DNA of 64,000 bases from Leptodontidium sp. MPI-SDFR-AT-0119 (Eukaryota; Ascomycota; Leotiomycetes; Helotiales; Leptodontidiaceae). Where the stretch lies: the NCBI GenBank assembly GCA_020726505.1, contig JAHLEZ010000004.1:2852001-2916000 (forward strand), read 5' to 3'. The notes under the pieces are model-generated. The model ran no database searches, was not told the origin of the DNA, and saw only the letters and a list, made by a program, of their open reading frames with translations. This document shows, in pieces, positions 34,216 through 45,675 of this stretch. Every line of letters begins with the position of its first letter. Within the stretch, counting starts at the first letter, position 1. Made by a program: the position numbers and the translations under genes.

Positions 34216-35309
34216 TCAAATCGTCAACCCCCGCTCCCTAACACTAACCACCCACTCAATCTCACACTCTAAACACCTAACACCCAACCTTCCCCTCCTC
34301 CCCTCGACATGCAACCAATCACTCAAAACGCCCACATTCCCCATCCCATTCCCATTCCCACCACCTCCATCAAGCCCCTCCTCCCCATCCTCCCGACCAT
34401 CAGTAACAACCCACTCCCTAAACCCCAATTGGCCCTGCTCCCACAGCACCTTCTCCCTCGCAGCTGCCTGCTCCAGAGGGTCTTCAGACCAGGGATTCGT
34501 GCGCGCGAATTGCGGCGTGAGAGCCCGTGTGCGCGGCGATGAGAGGAGGACTGTTTCGTCGAGGGCATCTTCCATTTCGATCAGGGACCGAGTGAAGTTG
34601 TGGTCTGTGAGGAGGGTGTGGTGTTTGATATCTTCTGATGCTTTTGCCTCCTTTCCTCTGCCCTTCCCCTTGCCATATCCCTCTCCCTTTCTCAACATTC
34701 CCCAATCTCCATCTCCATCAACAACCCCCTCGAAAACAGCAGGCACGAAATACCTCGGCGGACCCATATCCCTCTCCCACGTTTCGACTTTCTGAATCAC
34801 GACCATGAATCTATTCTCAGCCTCCACCGTCGTCGTCGTGTCGAGGATACGACCGTATGCTGTTTCCCGTCCTAAGGCGAGGAAGTTATTGAGGAGAGGC
34901 GTGATAGCTTCGCTCGTGATATGGCATAGTTCCGTGGAGTCGAGTGGCGAGTGTGCTTTCTTGGCGTAGTCGCAGCAGAGGATTGGAAGTTGGAAGGTGT
35001 GTGGTGGGTAGGGCTGGAGGAGGGACATTTGAGGTGGGAGACGTGGTGGTGGAATTGGAGGGAGGGGAGGAGCTGCGTGAGCGTTAGACTTGTTTGCTTC
35101 TGAAGAGTTTCTAAGAGTGAAATGAAGAAAAGAGGTTGCAATATTGGAATGAAAGAATATTACTTACTCTTCGCCTTCTTCCCAAACCCCTTCCCAGCAC
35201 CATTCTTCTTCTTGAAGAATATCGAAGGAGGAGGCAAGTCGATATCGATTGTTGAAGCACCAGAAGGATATTCCCCTCCACGATCGCTGGGTGCTTTGTA
35301 GCGCGGCAT
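34216..35309 (-). CDS. Unknown fungal protein, 332 aa
   Basis: Exons 35309-35168 and 35072-34216 (intron GTAAGT...ACGCAG) encode 332 aa. The start MPRYKAPSDRGG is chosen because in-frame upstream codons do not look coding. The N-terminus has a short conserved-looking block (YPSGASTIDIDLPPPSIFFKKK), then a Gly/Lys segment and a Pro-rich linker (PPLPPIPPPRLPPQ). A helical domain follows (LPILCCDYAKKAHSPL, ELCHITSEAITPLLNNFLALG). Middle and C-terminal parts include low-complexity Gly/Lys (GEGYGKGKGRGKE) and Gly/Asn (GGGGNGNGMGN) stretches. A WRD-free acidic segment with NPWSEDPLEQAAAREKVLWE may be a helix. No enzyme motif is seen. Confidence 0.6.
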
Positions 35310-36016
35310 GATTGCTGAGGTAGGAGTATTATTGTAGGGTTGGAGGCGTTGTTTGCTGTGTTGATTTTGAGTGGCGAGGAGCGCGTGAGCGCGATGAGGT
35401 ATGGCCTGGAATGATGTAGTTTGGAGGTTGCTGTTTCGCAAGTATTGCTTGCGGCTTAAAAACGGTGTTTCAATCAAAATGAAATCAAGATCGTAATTGC
35501 GTTTCTATTCGGCGCGATGTCGAGGATGAACGAAACAACGAGGATAGCGCGTGAGTCGGGCGTTAGATGTAGAATCAGAACGCGTTCTGTAGCGATGCCG
35601 AAATAAGGAATCGGAGGAAGAGAAGGTGAATGACAGAAAGGCTTGAATGGGGTGATGATGGGCTTCATTCACTTCCTCTTGGGTATCAATATCGGACCTG
35701 GAGAATCGAGATTTTGAAGTCAGTAGCCGATTGATTAGCTGAATGGAAGGTGAAAGGTAAAGAACGAAGGAAACGGAGGGCTGGTTGGGAACCTATTCTT
35801 AAATTTGGAAGTGATTTTTATGGGTCGGTGATGCTATCTGGGGAGTATTGATGGGGCTGGAAGTGATGGTTGGAAAGTGTAATATTGTCTTCTGCCAAAG
35901 ATCAGCTCAGTTTCGGATAATTTCTGTGTCTCGGGATGTATTCAATTATTCGTTCATATCCGCATATGTATAGTGGAATTAAATGACACAACCACCGAAG
36001 CATCTACAATCCAAGT
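35310..36016. other. Intergenic, 707 bp
   Basis: This is upstream of the unknown 332-aa gene and downstream of the SYG1-like gene, both on the minus strand. No gene or repeat was recognised. Confidence 0.4.
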
Positions 36017-39000
36017 TTATCCAGACCCTTCACCCTGCTTGCTGCCTCTCCTCCTCTCTCTCAATAAAGCTTCAGCATCGAGCACATCTTGTGTATCATC
36101 GTCATCGTCATCATCACTGCTACCAGCTGGCTCATCACCATCTTCATCCTCACCATCTCTCTTCCGATTCTTAAGATTATCGCTGTCTCCCGCACCAGGC
36201 TTTCTCTTCTTCTCGAAGTCCTGCGTATGAGCATCCGCCACTATTCGAGTGAAGGTGCGTGTCATAGTGCGACGACGTATGGACGACGTGCCTGATTCTT
36301 GTTCCTCGAGAGCAGTGCCGATACGGCTGCGACGTCGAGACAAAGTGGGTGACCCTTGAGAGGGATGTGCTTCGGGGGAAGCGGTTTCTTGAGGACGCTC
36401 GAATTCTTCTTCCGAGTCGGAGGCGATGGAGTAGGGAAGTGGTACGTCTCGAGATGCTTTATTGCGAGCGACGTTCGAACAGTGCTCGTTTTCAACTCGG
36501 AAGAGGACCCAGACTCCTCGTCGTGTCACTTCTGAGAAGGCGACTAGGAACGATACGAACGTGCTGTGCTGGAGGTCGTGGGTGTAGATTGCGTAGAAGA
36601 TCCAATTGAATCGGAAGATCGGATCGAGAATCATGGCAGCGTAGTAGTAGTATGGATTCTTGTACCCCCTAACATCGCGAAGGAATCTCTTTGATGCTTG
36701 GGGTTGGAGAAGAGACCAATCCATCAGTAGATCCCAGATAGCTGAAACTATTAGTTGAGATCGCACGACGGAAAAAGCGAACTTACAGCAGTAGATGGCA
36801 TTGATCGTCGCAAACGTGACGAAAACAGCCAGTTGACCATTTCCATGATCAATGCGGTAGATGCTCAAAGCAACGTAGTATATTATGGTCATAGCATACT
36901 TCCCACAGTTGATAAGATGTGGGAAGACATTCCGAGTATCGTAATAACGCCGAAGACATTGAAGAGCTCGCCAAATACCAGGAAGGGTCGAGAAAAAACC
37001 CAGAAGTCTAGAGTGCGTTGAGTTGCATTGCGCTGGATTGTTCCAGTAGTTTGCATAGAGGCAGAAAAAGAGTTCTATGTTCTATTGCGGAATTAGACTT
37101 TGCCGTCGAAAGAATGCGGAGACTTACACTCATGAAGTATGTCAAAGAGCAGTACATGTCACCCAAAAAGAAATCGCGAAACTCCACAGGGTATAATCCA
37201 GCCAAAAGTAAACGCCACTATAACAATTAGTTTTAAATTATGAGTAGAGGGAGGACAACATACATGCGAATAGACAAACCATCTCCGACTCCGGTGAAAA
37301 ATGTACGGTCCGGGGAAGAAGATCAAAACCACAGTGGCGAATATCAAGATTACTGGATAGTATATGTACATCTCGGGTGCCCCATACCTCGAGAAATTAA
37401 GCCACACAAATAGTCCCCATACGAGGATCAGGAATGAAGGAAATTCGGATAGTTGCTGCCAGTCCAGGTTATGCCGAGGATCAAATTCGAAGACGAATTG
37501 GTAGTTGATCTTGTTGCGGGTCCAGATGCTGCAGTCCAAGCAGAACCAGGAGAACAGATACAGCGCGAGGAAATAACCTCCGTATATTTGCAGTAGATAG
37601 GATGTCTGAAGTCGAATGACAGGATCTGGATGGTAAAGCAGATCAGATCCGTAGATTGTGCCCTGGATAGAGAACACTGCTCCGATGCCAATCAGAACAC
37701 CATTGCGGAATGCACTTGCAGACTGATCCTTCCTTCTACCTGTGGAGCTTCTGAGCTTCCCAGTTGCGATCTTGTGATTGCCTCTCTCGAAGTATCTGGC
37801 GTATAAATCTTCGACAGCATGCAGGTGAGAATCGAGAACATCGCTGTTGACAAACCAAGCTTTGTTGACCTTCTCTGACATGAACTGCAGTGGTGGATGA
37901 GCATCGATTGCTTTGTCATACTTCTTGTTGATCTTACGGAACGCAGTACGATTGAGTAAAGCATAAGACTTGAGCAGTTCCATGCCTCGATAGAATTCCT
38001 GCAGTGCAAGCTTCAACTTCCTCTTTGCAGTTCTGTACGGGACGTCGTCGTGGTAATGAGGACGCCTGACGTAATCTCTGCCTTCGTCCGCTTGTCGATT
38101 TTGATCCGCTTGGGCCTTTGCTCTGAGCTCTGGAGACTCAGCCATATTCTGCAAAGCTTTGGAGTTCCCTCCAGGATGAGGACCTGTAACTTTCGCCTTG
38201 GCAGTTCCGAAAGCCTTTTCAAATGGGTCGAGCCAGGTATTGAGCTTGTCGCGGGAGTTTGGACGGTAGTCGTCATCTTTCTTTGACTGTCCATTTGAGC
38301 GGCCTCCCTGAAAGTCAAAGATCTTACTCTCCTCCCTTCGTCGAACCTCCTTGGCATGCTGGGCTGCAGCTACCTCCTCAATTCTCCGATTCCGCATCTC
38401 ATGGAGTTGCTCGCGCAATATCTTCAATCTAGCACCCGCTTCATCCTCTTTCGCCTTGTAGAATGTCTCAACCTTCTCCAATTCCTTGTCCATGAATTTG
38501 AAGAAGTCCTTCTGTCTCTTCTTGACTTGATCAATCGCAATAAGATCCACATCGAGTTTCCTGCTTTGTGCAGGTTCCAAAGGAGTTCCAACAGAGAAAA
38601 CTCGACGTATAAATGGCCGTACACTCCCACTTGGTGGCATCCGATTCTTTAAACTCGCGAAGGTATTTCGGTGTGGTGGTGTCAACGTCCGTCCAACTTC
38701 GTACGCATTATGAGGAACAGACACAGATGCAGCTCGTCCAGAAGGATTCCGACTCAAGACGCCCCTTGGAGTAAAGGTTCCTCTCTGCTCAGGAGTTGGT
38801 TCCAACGCAGGATCAGGAAGCTCGAAATTCGGCCTCGGTCTTGCTGGAGGTGTTGGCACAAAGCTTCCATAAGTCCCGTCGTCTATAGGAGCGTCGTGAC
38901 GTGCAGGTATGGGCATGGGAGGAGTCTTCTTCAAGGGTGCGTATGGGCCTTCGTCCGAACTATCGGATTGAGGTCTTGAATCGGCTGCCAGAGGGGCAGG

Positions 39001-39344
39001 GGAAGTTCGCAGAGCCTCAGTTGGACCATCGTTCGCGCCATCGTACCGTTGTATTGCAGAGGAAGGTCTGTTCCGAGTGGTAACTGGGGATGTTGCTCCA
39101 TACAAGCTGTGGTTTCGAGGGCCAAGGTTGGGCTGGGCGGGTGTTCGAGGGGTCGCATTCATGCGTGTTTGTGCTCGTGCAACAGCCTTGACATACTTCT
39201 TCCCAGCCTTGTAATCGAGGTATTTGATACGCCATTCTGTGTGTTTGTTTGTCAGTATTTGTTTTCGCAGGCACAGGCACATCTGCAGCCCAATAGGGGC
39301 TGACCTGGGACAAGATCCTGTTCCAGCTCTTTGGCAAACTTCAT
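36017..39344 (-). CDS. SYG1: SPX-EXS phosphate exporter (SYG1/XPR1 family)
   Basis: Exons 39344-39305, 39236-37264, 37217-37128, 37081-36787 and 36741-36017 give 3123 nt and 1040 aa. The N-terminal SPX domain starts MKFAKELEQDLVPEWRIKYLDYK and ends with the Lys-cluster helix FRKINKKYDKA, which in SPX proteins binds inositol pyrophosphate. Its two halves are separated by a long Pro/Ser/Arg-rich disordered insert, about residues 45-230, before KKRQKDFFKFMDKELEKVE. Membrane helices follow, then the EXS domain (RFLLFGD-type segment WRLLLAGLYPVEFRDFFLGD, CNSTHSRLLGFFSTLPGIWR, RNVFPHLINCGKYA, DPIFRFNWIFY). The C-terminal tail is Arg/Glu/Asp-rich with an acidic run. Family members export phosphate at the plasma membrane or Golgi. 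Confidence 0.95.
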
Positions 39345-40393
39345 CCTGGCGAGGCTGTCCAGGGAGTCGCGTCGTCCTGGGGCGAGTAATTGAGTTTGCT
39401 GGGAACTTGCAAAGTATGGTACCCTGCTGCCTTGTAGTCTAGCAGTCTCAATCCATCAGCGAAGTAAGCCTGTAACTTCAATCGTAGAAATGAAGCTATT
39501 CACAGACAGCAAAAAGCACTGGACGCACCTTGACGTCGTTCTTTGACGGGATGGAACGGCTTTCGAAAAGTTGGAGATCAAGAGTGGAGAAGGCTGATAG
39601 CTAGCCGTGGACTGCCGAAGATTTGCCGGCACGCGTACCGTAAACAAAGCACCTCGCGCTCCACAATTCTCTTCCACTCACAGCTCATCGATCAACATAA
39701 TCACCTTGAACTAATAAATGCCCCTTGAGGCAGCTTTCCAGATGAATGGTTCGGCATTGATCATATTTTACAGAATATTTGGGTCCACAACACAAGATAC
39801 TCGACGCTCACTTACCAATGCCCCGAGAAGGATCCCCCCCAGAGCTATGCCAACCTGACTAGCTATCGCAGATCAATTGACTGCAAAATTCGCCAGATAT
39901 TGAGGCTATGTTAATGTCCTTTGCTTAGTTGTCTGAAAACTTAATTATTTCTTGTTTTATGAAGCATTGTACTGTTCAATTCGCTCTTAGTGCTTCTGCT
40001 TTCTTTCGCTTTAACTTCGCATGCTTTTACCATCCCTGCATCATCCTACCTCTGCATGTCACAGATCAAAATATTCATTGCACCTCAAGTTTATGATCGT
40101 CATGTCTCATTTGCATGCCCAGGGAGGCATTCGCAGGCCAACTGCGAGCAAATGCTCTCTACCCATCAACGCAGGCGCAGATATCCAGACCAGCCACATT
40201 AAGGAGGAGACAACCGCCCAGAACCCGCCACCCCAGTAACAACCGCAACTGCAAACGCAAAAGCCGAAAAGAAAAGACCAGACTATTCCCACCGGAGTCA
40301 CCAGTCCAACCCAGCTAGCAATCAAGACAATCAATGCCCACGACCAGCAGGAAACAACGCAGGAACCCAGCCTGGAAGAAAGGAGCTCAAAAT
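39345..40393. other. Intergenic, 1.05 kb
   Basis: This is upstream of SYG1 and downstream of the GH128 gene, both minus strand. A GGATCCCCCCCAG run lies near 39830. Open frames at 40107-40334 and around it have no family features. Confidence 0.4.
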
Positions 40394-41357
40394 CTAGTAC
40401 GGTGTATAGGCATAAAGTCCACCCAGATCAGATGGATATCCATCAATCCGAACGATGGTACCACCTGTGAAGTATGGATCGCACCACTGCCAGGCATAGC
40501 GGAAGACATAGGATTGGGCGTCGAGCCAAGGCATGACGGTGCGCATGAATTGGGCTTGTTGGTCAATGTTTCCAGAGCCGTTGAACTAACACCACTCAGT
40601 CAGTCAAGAACTCGAGATCAGATGTTATCTTGGATTGAATTGTATTTGGTTACATACCTCAGTCAACCAGATCTGTCTGCCACCCGCGGCGTTATGGGCC
40701 TCTTGCACATAGTTGGTGAAGTAAGCAACATTGGTAGCAGAGTCGTACCAGTGAATAGGAACAAAATGGATTTCGCACCCAGTACAGAGATGTAGAAACT
40801 CTCGAAGCCATGTGAGGCCACCAGGGCCGTTGGTAACAGCTGGGGCACCAAGAGCCGCGCGTCCGACGAAAATCATAATATATTTGCGATAAGCATCAAC
40901 AGCATGTTGAGAGCTCATACAGGCTTGTCCACCACCACAAGCATCAGGCTCGTTGAAGGCGAGAATATGGCCGGAGCCGCGGGAGAGTGCGTTGTTTACA
41001 TTGTTAAACCACTGTTCAGGTCTCTCGTTAGCACCACATCTCTATCACATCTCTAGATTTTTCAAGTGGACTGAGATGACTTACATTGGTCGTATGCTCC
41101 GGACGATCGCCCCATAACATTGGTACAAATTCAAGGCCCCAAGGAAAGTCGATATCCATAACCGAATTCCAATTGTATGCCCAGTTGACCTGCGAGCCGG
41201 GTTGTGTCCAGTGCTGGATGTAATTGCGAGATGGATTGTTGAAAGCAAGACCGCGCTTGGGGAAGGGGCCAGCGGCGGTGGAATCTTCGGCTGCTACCAG
41301 GGAACCGAGGGAGAGGAAAGCCAGGATAGCAAGGAGGAGGTTAACGGGTGAAGCCAT
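40394..41357 (-). CDS. Secreted GH128 glucanase (Asl1-like)
   Basis: Exons 41357-41085, 41011-40658 and 40585-40394 encode 272 aa. A signal peptide (MASPVNLLLAILAFLSLGSLVAA) directs secretion. The GH128 core follows: KRGLAFN near residue 35, WAYNWNS, FVPMLWG, the acid/base glutamate in ILAFNEPD (about Glu112) and the nucleophile in IWLTE (about Glu209), then FMRTVMPWLD and YAWQWCDPY. The fold is a TIM-barrel acting on beta-1,3-glucan. Fission yeast Asl1 and mushroom GLU1 are members, linked to cell-wall remodelling. The length equals a bare catalytic domain with no Ser/Thr linker or anchor. A very long C/A homopolymer lies about 330 bp upstream of its start. Confidence 0.93.
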
Positions 41358-41686
41358 GGTTGCTGTGTTACGTTAGCTTGGTCTCGGGAGAGGGGGTGGA
41401 TCGAGATGCAATAAGGATTGGAGGTGGAGAGACTTACCCGAGGACAACGAAGTGTGCTGAAATGAGATCGAAGATCCTCACGACGAAGCATCCACTGAGT
41501 ATGCAGAAATGAACGAACGGCACTACAAACTCGTGTTAGTCTTTGGACAAACCAATTCCTTACGAGATCTTGATCGAGAAACTCTAAGAACTCGAAGACA
41601 AGTCACTACAACGAGATCTCGATCTCCAGCACAACGCGTCGATTCCAGTTCAGTTTCCATCTACAACCAAAATAGATCGAGGGCAA

Positions 41687-41693
41687 CCCCCCC

Positions 41694-41724
<31 letters not shown>

Positions 41725-41727
41725 AAA
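41687..41727 (+). repeat. Homopolymer tract: 28 C then 13 A
   Basis: Positions 41687-41714 are all C and 41715-41727 all A. The exact lengths are prone to sequencing error. Confidence 0.95.
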
Positions 41728-42554
41728 GACAATATAGGACAATAGCATCTCAAAGCCCTCACCCAATCCACATACCTCAAAACCCTTGTCTCAAAATCAA
41801 GTGCGAAATATCTCACGTCCTGCGCTAGAGCTGTAATTTTGTGTACTAAGTCGTCATGTCGTTATCTCGAAATCAAACTTCGGCGTGGTGCTCTATCATG
41901 AGATATTTATATGTATACTCGCACTCGCTAAGCTCTCGCTGCCAGCCTCGTCGTCGTTCGTCCCATCTTGTTATTGAGATCCGCGCTATCGCACTGATTA
42001 CCCGAGGGGCTCTTAATTTCCTTTGTCGGTGCCGGTGGGGTGAATGAGCATAGACTTGGATGGCTTGTTTGGGATTTGATTGGGGCTTTTAGCATTTGGA
42101 AGGGGGGATTCACTAGCGAGGACTGCGTGTGATGCGTGCAATGAAAGGGAACAATAAGCCAGTAGGGTGCGGAGTAGTTGAGATTGGTTGGTTTTGTATT
42201 GTAAATAGATTCACTTTCAGAGCGCAGAAGGATATAGGCATGAATGCATGAATATTGAATTAATAAAAAAGGTCAATGTGTTTCGTCAAGCAAAATGAGA
42301 GAATCAAAGTGGGGAACCTGAAATAGAAAAGCTTGCCTGTATGTAACAAGAAAGAAGTAGACAAATAAGTAGAAAAAAACCCATACACATCAGTATGGGC
42401 TTGGTCGTGGAGACATTCTTGTTCACTTTGTAGTATGTCCGGTGTCTCCCTCTACCTCCTATTCTGCGTCTGATTTTCAAACTTCTTTACTCATTCATTT
42501 TCCCATTCATCAGTCCATTCCTTCCTTGTAACTATAAATCAAAAATCAACTCAA

Positions 42555-42596
42555 GCTCTGCTGCTCTGCTCCTCTGCTCTGCTCCTCTGCTCTGAT
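42555..42596 (+). repeat. Degenerate CTCTGCTC tandem repeat
   Basis: Alternating CTCTGCTG, CTCTGCTC and CTCTG units form a purine-free run apart from G. It lies about 1.2 kb upstream of the GH128 start and just over 0.5 kb beyond the end of the SDR gene. Confidence 0.7.
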
Positions 42597-43166
42597 CTGT
42601 TGTGTCATGTTGTATTGTGTTTTCGGCTAAATAATCAACAATGCAAGTCCCGCTCATCTTGCCACCCCATCAGTAGACGACTGGAACCAATGCTATGGGG
42701 AAGGTCGAATAGGAGACGGAGGTCGATTTCCTATCCTATGGATTGGAGATTTTATACAACGGGTAGAGAAGGGACGGAACGGAGAGGCAGATGAAATCGG
42801 AGAGGCAGATGAAGCAGGGCACTGGAGATTGTGTCATGTACAAACGGAGCAGAGTTCCAGTGTTGTGACGGCGAGAAAGAAGTTGACTTAGCCTTACTCA
42901 GTGGCGAAGGGGCGAATAACCCCGCGGCACGTCCCCAAATCCGCGGCATGAGTGAGGGGTATCTTCAAACGGTGCGAATTGGAAGAACAGTCAGACTTGA
43001 CAGTTGGTGGCGGAGCAGGCAGTTTTGACTTTGGAAGTGGAACACTCCAAGCAAGAATTTTGACATCCGCAGGAGAACCAGGGAGTAACATGATCCTTAA
43101 CTGTCTCCCCTTCTATTCCATCTAAATACTCCTCACACCCCAGAAAAACTACCCGTCACAAACCTC

Positions 43167-44287
43167 CTAAGGCAAGCAATACCCTCCATCAACAATGATA
43201 TCCGTCCCAGTCGTATAACTCGCCGCATCACTAGCGAGATACAAGAAAGCGCCCTTCAACTCATTCGCCTCGCCTTCTCTCCCCATGGGGATCTTATCCT
43301 TCCAGATACTCTTTGTCTCTTTCGGAACGAAGTCCGAGATCTCGGTCGCGATATATCCTGGCGAGATGGTGTTTGCGCGCGCGAAACCCACCCATTCGAC
43401 AGCGAGGGATTTGCCTGGGCTTTTATCAGAATTCGACTCCTTCAAAAATTGTGGCTTGTAGGAGAGTGGAGTGGAGTGGAGAAGGAAGAGGCACTTACAG
43501 AGATGGATAACTCCCGCCTTAGCAGCGTTATACGTAGCTTGCAATTGTGGGATGTTCACAATATGTCCACTCATACTAGCCGTCGCCACGAAACTGCCCT
43601 CTCGGAACACAGGCTCCAAAGGTTTGCCATCAATAGTCGTCTGTTCCTTCTTCTGACGTCTCCAATGTATAGCAGCGACTCTCGCGCAGTAGAACGTGCC
43701 ATCCAAATCCGTCGAGACGACTTTACGGTAATGGTCCAATTCGCCTTTGATAGCTGCGCCTTGTGTCCATGGGATGCCGGAATTGGCAATGAAGATGTCG
43801 AGACGGCCGTTGAAGTCGCGGATTGCGGTCTCGATGGCCGCGGATACGGCGTCGTAGGATGTTACGTTTACTTGGTATGCTTTGGCTGTAGGAGGTGGAG
43901 GAGGAGTGTTAGCTATGCGCTCCAATCATGAGGGGGCGCTTCTATTTGCGACCACCCCTCGTTTAGTCCAGGGCCAGGGCCAGGGGAAGATGGAGATGGA
44001 GTTGGAGGGATGGAGGGTAAAGAAACTGCTTACTTACCCTTTACACCGTACGTCTTCTCGATGTTCTCTGCCTCGGCAATGGCCTTCTTATTGCTGTTGT
44101 ACCAGATTGCTACGTTGGCTCCTGCTTCTGCGAGGGCGTGAGCGACTGCAAGTCCGATTCCTGCGCCTGCGCCTGAGACGATAGCTGTTCGGCCTTTGAG
44201 GGAGAAGAGGGGGAGGACACGATCAGAGACTGGTGCTGTGGTGTTGTTGTGGGCGAAAGACCCAGTGGCTGTGATAGCTCCGTCCAT
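43167..44287 (-). CDS. Short-chain dehydrogenase/reductase (polyol/sorbose-reductase-like)
   Basis: Exons 44287-44038, 43885-43499 and 43414-43167 give 294 aa. The Rossmann motif SGAGAGIG is at residues 38-45. The IANSGIPW segment equals the NNAG-type motif. ATASMSGHIVN near 184-194 supplies the catalytic serine, with Tyr202 and Lys206 in TYNAAKAGV. The tail ends TGTDIIVDGGYCLP. These features, and the N-terminal segment before the Rossmann fold, fit NADP-dependent mannitol 2-dehydrogenase or sorbose/xylulose-reductase type SDRs, which act on sugars and polyols in the cytosol. The choice of ATG 44287 (MDGAITATGS) over upstream in-frame codons follows the family length. Exact substrate is not determinable. 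Confidence 0.93.
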
Positions 44288-45675
44288 GTTGTTGACTTGG
44301 GGAGCAGGATTTCGGTTTGGGTGTGTGTTTGGGTTTGGAGGGGTTGGCTCTGGGAGATGAGGATGAAGCTGTCTAGAGAAGTAAGGGTTCAATGGAAGAG
44401 GGGAAGAGCTCCCTTTTGAATGAGGGGCAAGGGCAGGAGTAGATATAGTTCCGCTCTGCACGCCCTTGAATAGCAACGGTCCGACTTGATGTCGGAAGCT
44501 TCATGAGTCGGAACCGACAAGGTCGTGCCATCCGACTCTATTCGCTGCTACTCTCGGTGCATCTGGTCAAAGAGACCGCGTGCTGTCATTGAAGCTATCC
44601 AATGGGGGAAAAGGGGAGACGTGGAAGTGAAAGCTTGGTGGAGGGGTAAGGAGGGGCAGGAGAAGCAGAGGCAGGGGATCCAGGAGCGGGCTACTTGACT
44701 CAGGTCGTGCAGGGGAAGCTGCGGGAGAAAGTCATGGAAATGAGGCACAGAAGGGAGCAGGGATATGATGAAGTTTCTTAGCTGCGAACTTAGTAGGGAT
44801 ATATGAGGTCATTGAGGCTGTGGGTAACTGAGCAAGAGGGTAAACAGTGCGTAAACAAAACACCCGAGCAAGGAGAGGAAGATCAGGGGCAGAGAAGCAA
44901 GAACCTTTAGTTTCCTTTGGTGCTCGGTTAACCTTCTCCCCGTGTTTACTGCGGCGCTAGTATTTCTCGGTTCCCCTATTTATTTCCCTCTGGCCTGAGC
45001 ACCTTCCGAACACCATCTCTCAACCATCAGTGGATATATTTCTTTTGTTCAACCACATCACACTAACCCATCCGCCATTATGCGCAGAAGAAACACACGT
45101 TCATGCATCGATTACCTCTATTCAACTCCATCCATTCATTTGCCAGATTTCCCATTTGATCCCAACAGAACCCCTCCCAGCTGATAGATATCCCTCGGGG
45201 CAAGGCTCTTGACACGAGACATTACATTCCAATGCCAAAGGAATAGACGACGTCCCCTGATAACAAGTGTTCCTATTTGCCACCCACGTCCATGCCGTCA
45301 ATACAAGGCGAATAACCTCTTTTATAAGGTGCAGGTAAGGAATGCGTTCTCGTATGGAATTGCATTCCATACACAAACAATTTCGTCATGTTACTTCTTC
45401 AGCCCTTTTCCTTCCGCTCGTCTATTCTGCTTTTTGTTTCCTATCTAAACCCCTCGGTTGCTCTGCCAAAGAACCATTCCTGTCTTTACTGATACGCGTT
45501 GCATTGTATTTGGAATCTTTCTGTTTGTCATACTTCTTAGTTGACATCGTGACGACTTCTACACGGTTACGGCAACACCATCTCAGGGTTGAAACACCGT
45601 CGCACGACGCGTGAAAGATTGGATTGACCGCGATCCCCGACATCACTGGATCAGGTCGATATCGACATCTTCTGG
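44288..45675. other. Intergenic, 1.4 kb
   Basis: This lies between divergent starts of the SDR gene and the 1128-aa protein. Short frames at 45030-45646 have no recognisable features. An upstream exon for the 1128-aa protein, for example a signal peptide plus ectodomain, could hide here, but I could not identify one. Confidence 0.35.

Larger units (their letters stand above)
41358..43166. other. Intergenic, 1.8 kb, with homopolymer and CTCTGC repeats
   Basis: This includes the C28/A13 tract at 41687-41727 in the GH128 promoter and a degenerate CTCTGCTC repeat at 42555-42596. No gene is supported; open frames here are short and featureless. Confidence 0.5.
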
